From: Acidobacteriaceae bacterium | GTDB lineage: Bacteria > Acidobacteriota > Terriglobia > Terriglobales > Acidobacteriaceae | Assembly: GCA_003134435.1 (NCBI GenBank) | Contig: PLBE01000225.1 | Span: forward strand, 31,441-95,440 | Direction of reading: 5' to 3' | Length of the DNA: 64,000 nt | Part shown: piece after piece, positions 63,448-64,000 of the stretch | How the letters are laid out: every line of letters starts with the position of its first letter | Numbering within the stretch: position 1 is the stretch's first letter | Program-made: the position numbers and the translations under genes | The notes under the pieces: model-generated | The model's input: only the letters and a program-made list of their open reading frames with translations | Told to the model about the DNA's origin: nothing | Database searches by the model: none

Positions 63448-63957
63448 TTACAGCTCCTCCACCGACTTGCCGCGCAATTCCGCGACGTGTTCCCGGCTCT
63501 TGAGCTTTTTCAGCGCGTCGAAGGTCGCCTTGATCACATTGTGCGGATTGGTCGTGCCAATCGATTTCGTCAACACATTCTGAACTCCCGCCGAAGTCAT
63601 CACCGCCCGCACCGCTCCGCCCGCAATCACGCCCGTGCCTTCCGGAGCCGGCTTCAGCAGCACCATGCCCGAGCCAAAACGCCCCAGTACCGTGTGCGGC
63701 ACCGTCGTCTGCGTCAGGTTGATGCGCATCAGGTTCTTCTTCGCCGACTCGATCCCTTTCCGAATAGCCTGCGGAACTTCTTTCGCCTTGCCCGATCCGA
63801 AACCCACGACCGCCGCCGAAGGATCACCGATCACCACCAGCGCCGCGAACGACATATTCTTCCCGCCCTTAACCACCTTCGTCACCCGGTTAATGGATAC
63901 CACCTGGTCCTTTAACTGGAACGAACCCGCATCGAGTTTCTTCGTCACTCTTGGCAT
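63448..63957 (-). CDS. rpsE: 30S ribosomal protein S5
   Basis: 169 aa, normal length. [40 protein letters not shown] and [20 protein letters not shown] form the dsRBD-like half. [40 protein letters not shown] and [20 protein letters not shown] form the C-terminal half. S5 contributes to decoding accuracy. First gene visible of this operon; rplR would lie beyond the window end. Confidence 0.98.
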   Translation of the reverse strand: MPRVTKKLDAGSFQLKDQVVSINRVTKVVKGGKNMSFAALVVIGDPSAAVVGFGSGKAKEVPQAIRKGIESAKKNLMRINLTQTTVPHTVLGRFGSGMVLLKPAPEGTGVIAGGAVRAVMTSAGVQNVLTKSIGTTNPHNVIKATFDALKKLKSREHVAELRGKSVEEL

Positions 63958-63977
63958 TCTGAAATCTCATTTCCTGT

Positions 63978-64000
63978 TTGGTCGTTAGTCGTTAGTCGTT
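63978..64000. repeat. TCGTTAG heptad tract at the window edge
   Basis: TTGGTCGTTAGTCGTTAGTC GTT: three TCGTTRG units upstream of rpsE, cut by the window end. Confidence 0.8.

Overview
The window is a high-GC Gram-negative chromosome segment. It most likely comes from an acidobacterium of the Terriglobia/Koribacteraceae type; this is an inference from gene content, not from a marker-gene comparison. The supporting signs are two very long Oar-like TonB-dependent receptors with an N-terminal carboxypeptidase-regulatory-like domain, a remnant of a GloVer-type repeat protein, LPS genes, many class-III aminotransferases, heptanucleotide spacer repeats, and REP-like palindromes between genes. No rRNA, tRNA, CRISPR array, prophage or insertion sequence was recognised.

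Layout. 1-7361: the end-truncated lipoprotein acyltransferase lnt, an APC permease with a Usp-like tail, a LuxR-type regulator with a degenerate receiver, small membrane or secreted proteins, and a SYLF-domain lipid-binding protein. 7451-14613: a lipid A acyltransferase and lpxD, an alpha/beta hydrolase, a MobB-like P-loop protein, a secreted M64 peptidase, a MIP18/SufT-type Fe-S protein and small membrane proteins. 14896-16434: a DmpA-type peptidase and a small Cys/His protein.

16576-32767 is the most coherent unit. On the minus strand are a TonB receptor, a glutamate-semialdehyde-aminomutase-like aminotransferase, an APC permease, an aldehyde dehydrogenase, a GABA-aminotransferase-like enzyme and an omega-amino-acid aminotransferase. 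Divergent to them on the plus strand are an unusual MerR-HTH/XRE-HTH/cupin regulator and a complete PotDABC-type ABC importer. Together they could bring polyamines or related amines from the outer membrane to the cytoplasm and degrade them towards succinate semialdehyde.

32923-42309: a porin, the GloVer remnant, a block of two paralogous alkaline-phosphatase-superfamily enzymes with a small acidic protein and an EMC3/TMCO1-like membrane protein between them, and a sulfatase-fold/TPR protein with a degenerate active site. 42407-54334: a second TonB receptor, a DUF309 protein and DegT aminotransferase pair, an SH3 lipoprotein, a BIG2-type protein, DUF2203, an MFS transporter, and VanZ overlapping guaB.

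54655-63957: a VapBC toxin-antitoxin pair, then the distal spc/alpha ribosomal operon on the minus strand, transcribed rpsE-rpmD-rplO-secY-adk-map-infA-rpmJ-rpsM-rpsK-rpsD-rpoA-rplQ. Most of its spacers from secY onward are filled with degenerate 7-bp repeats. Functions are assigned from motifs read in the translated sequence; no database search was run.
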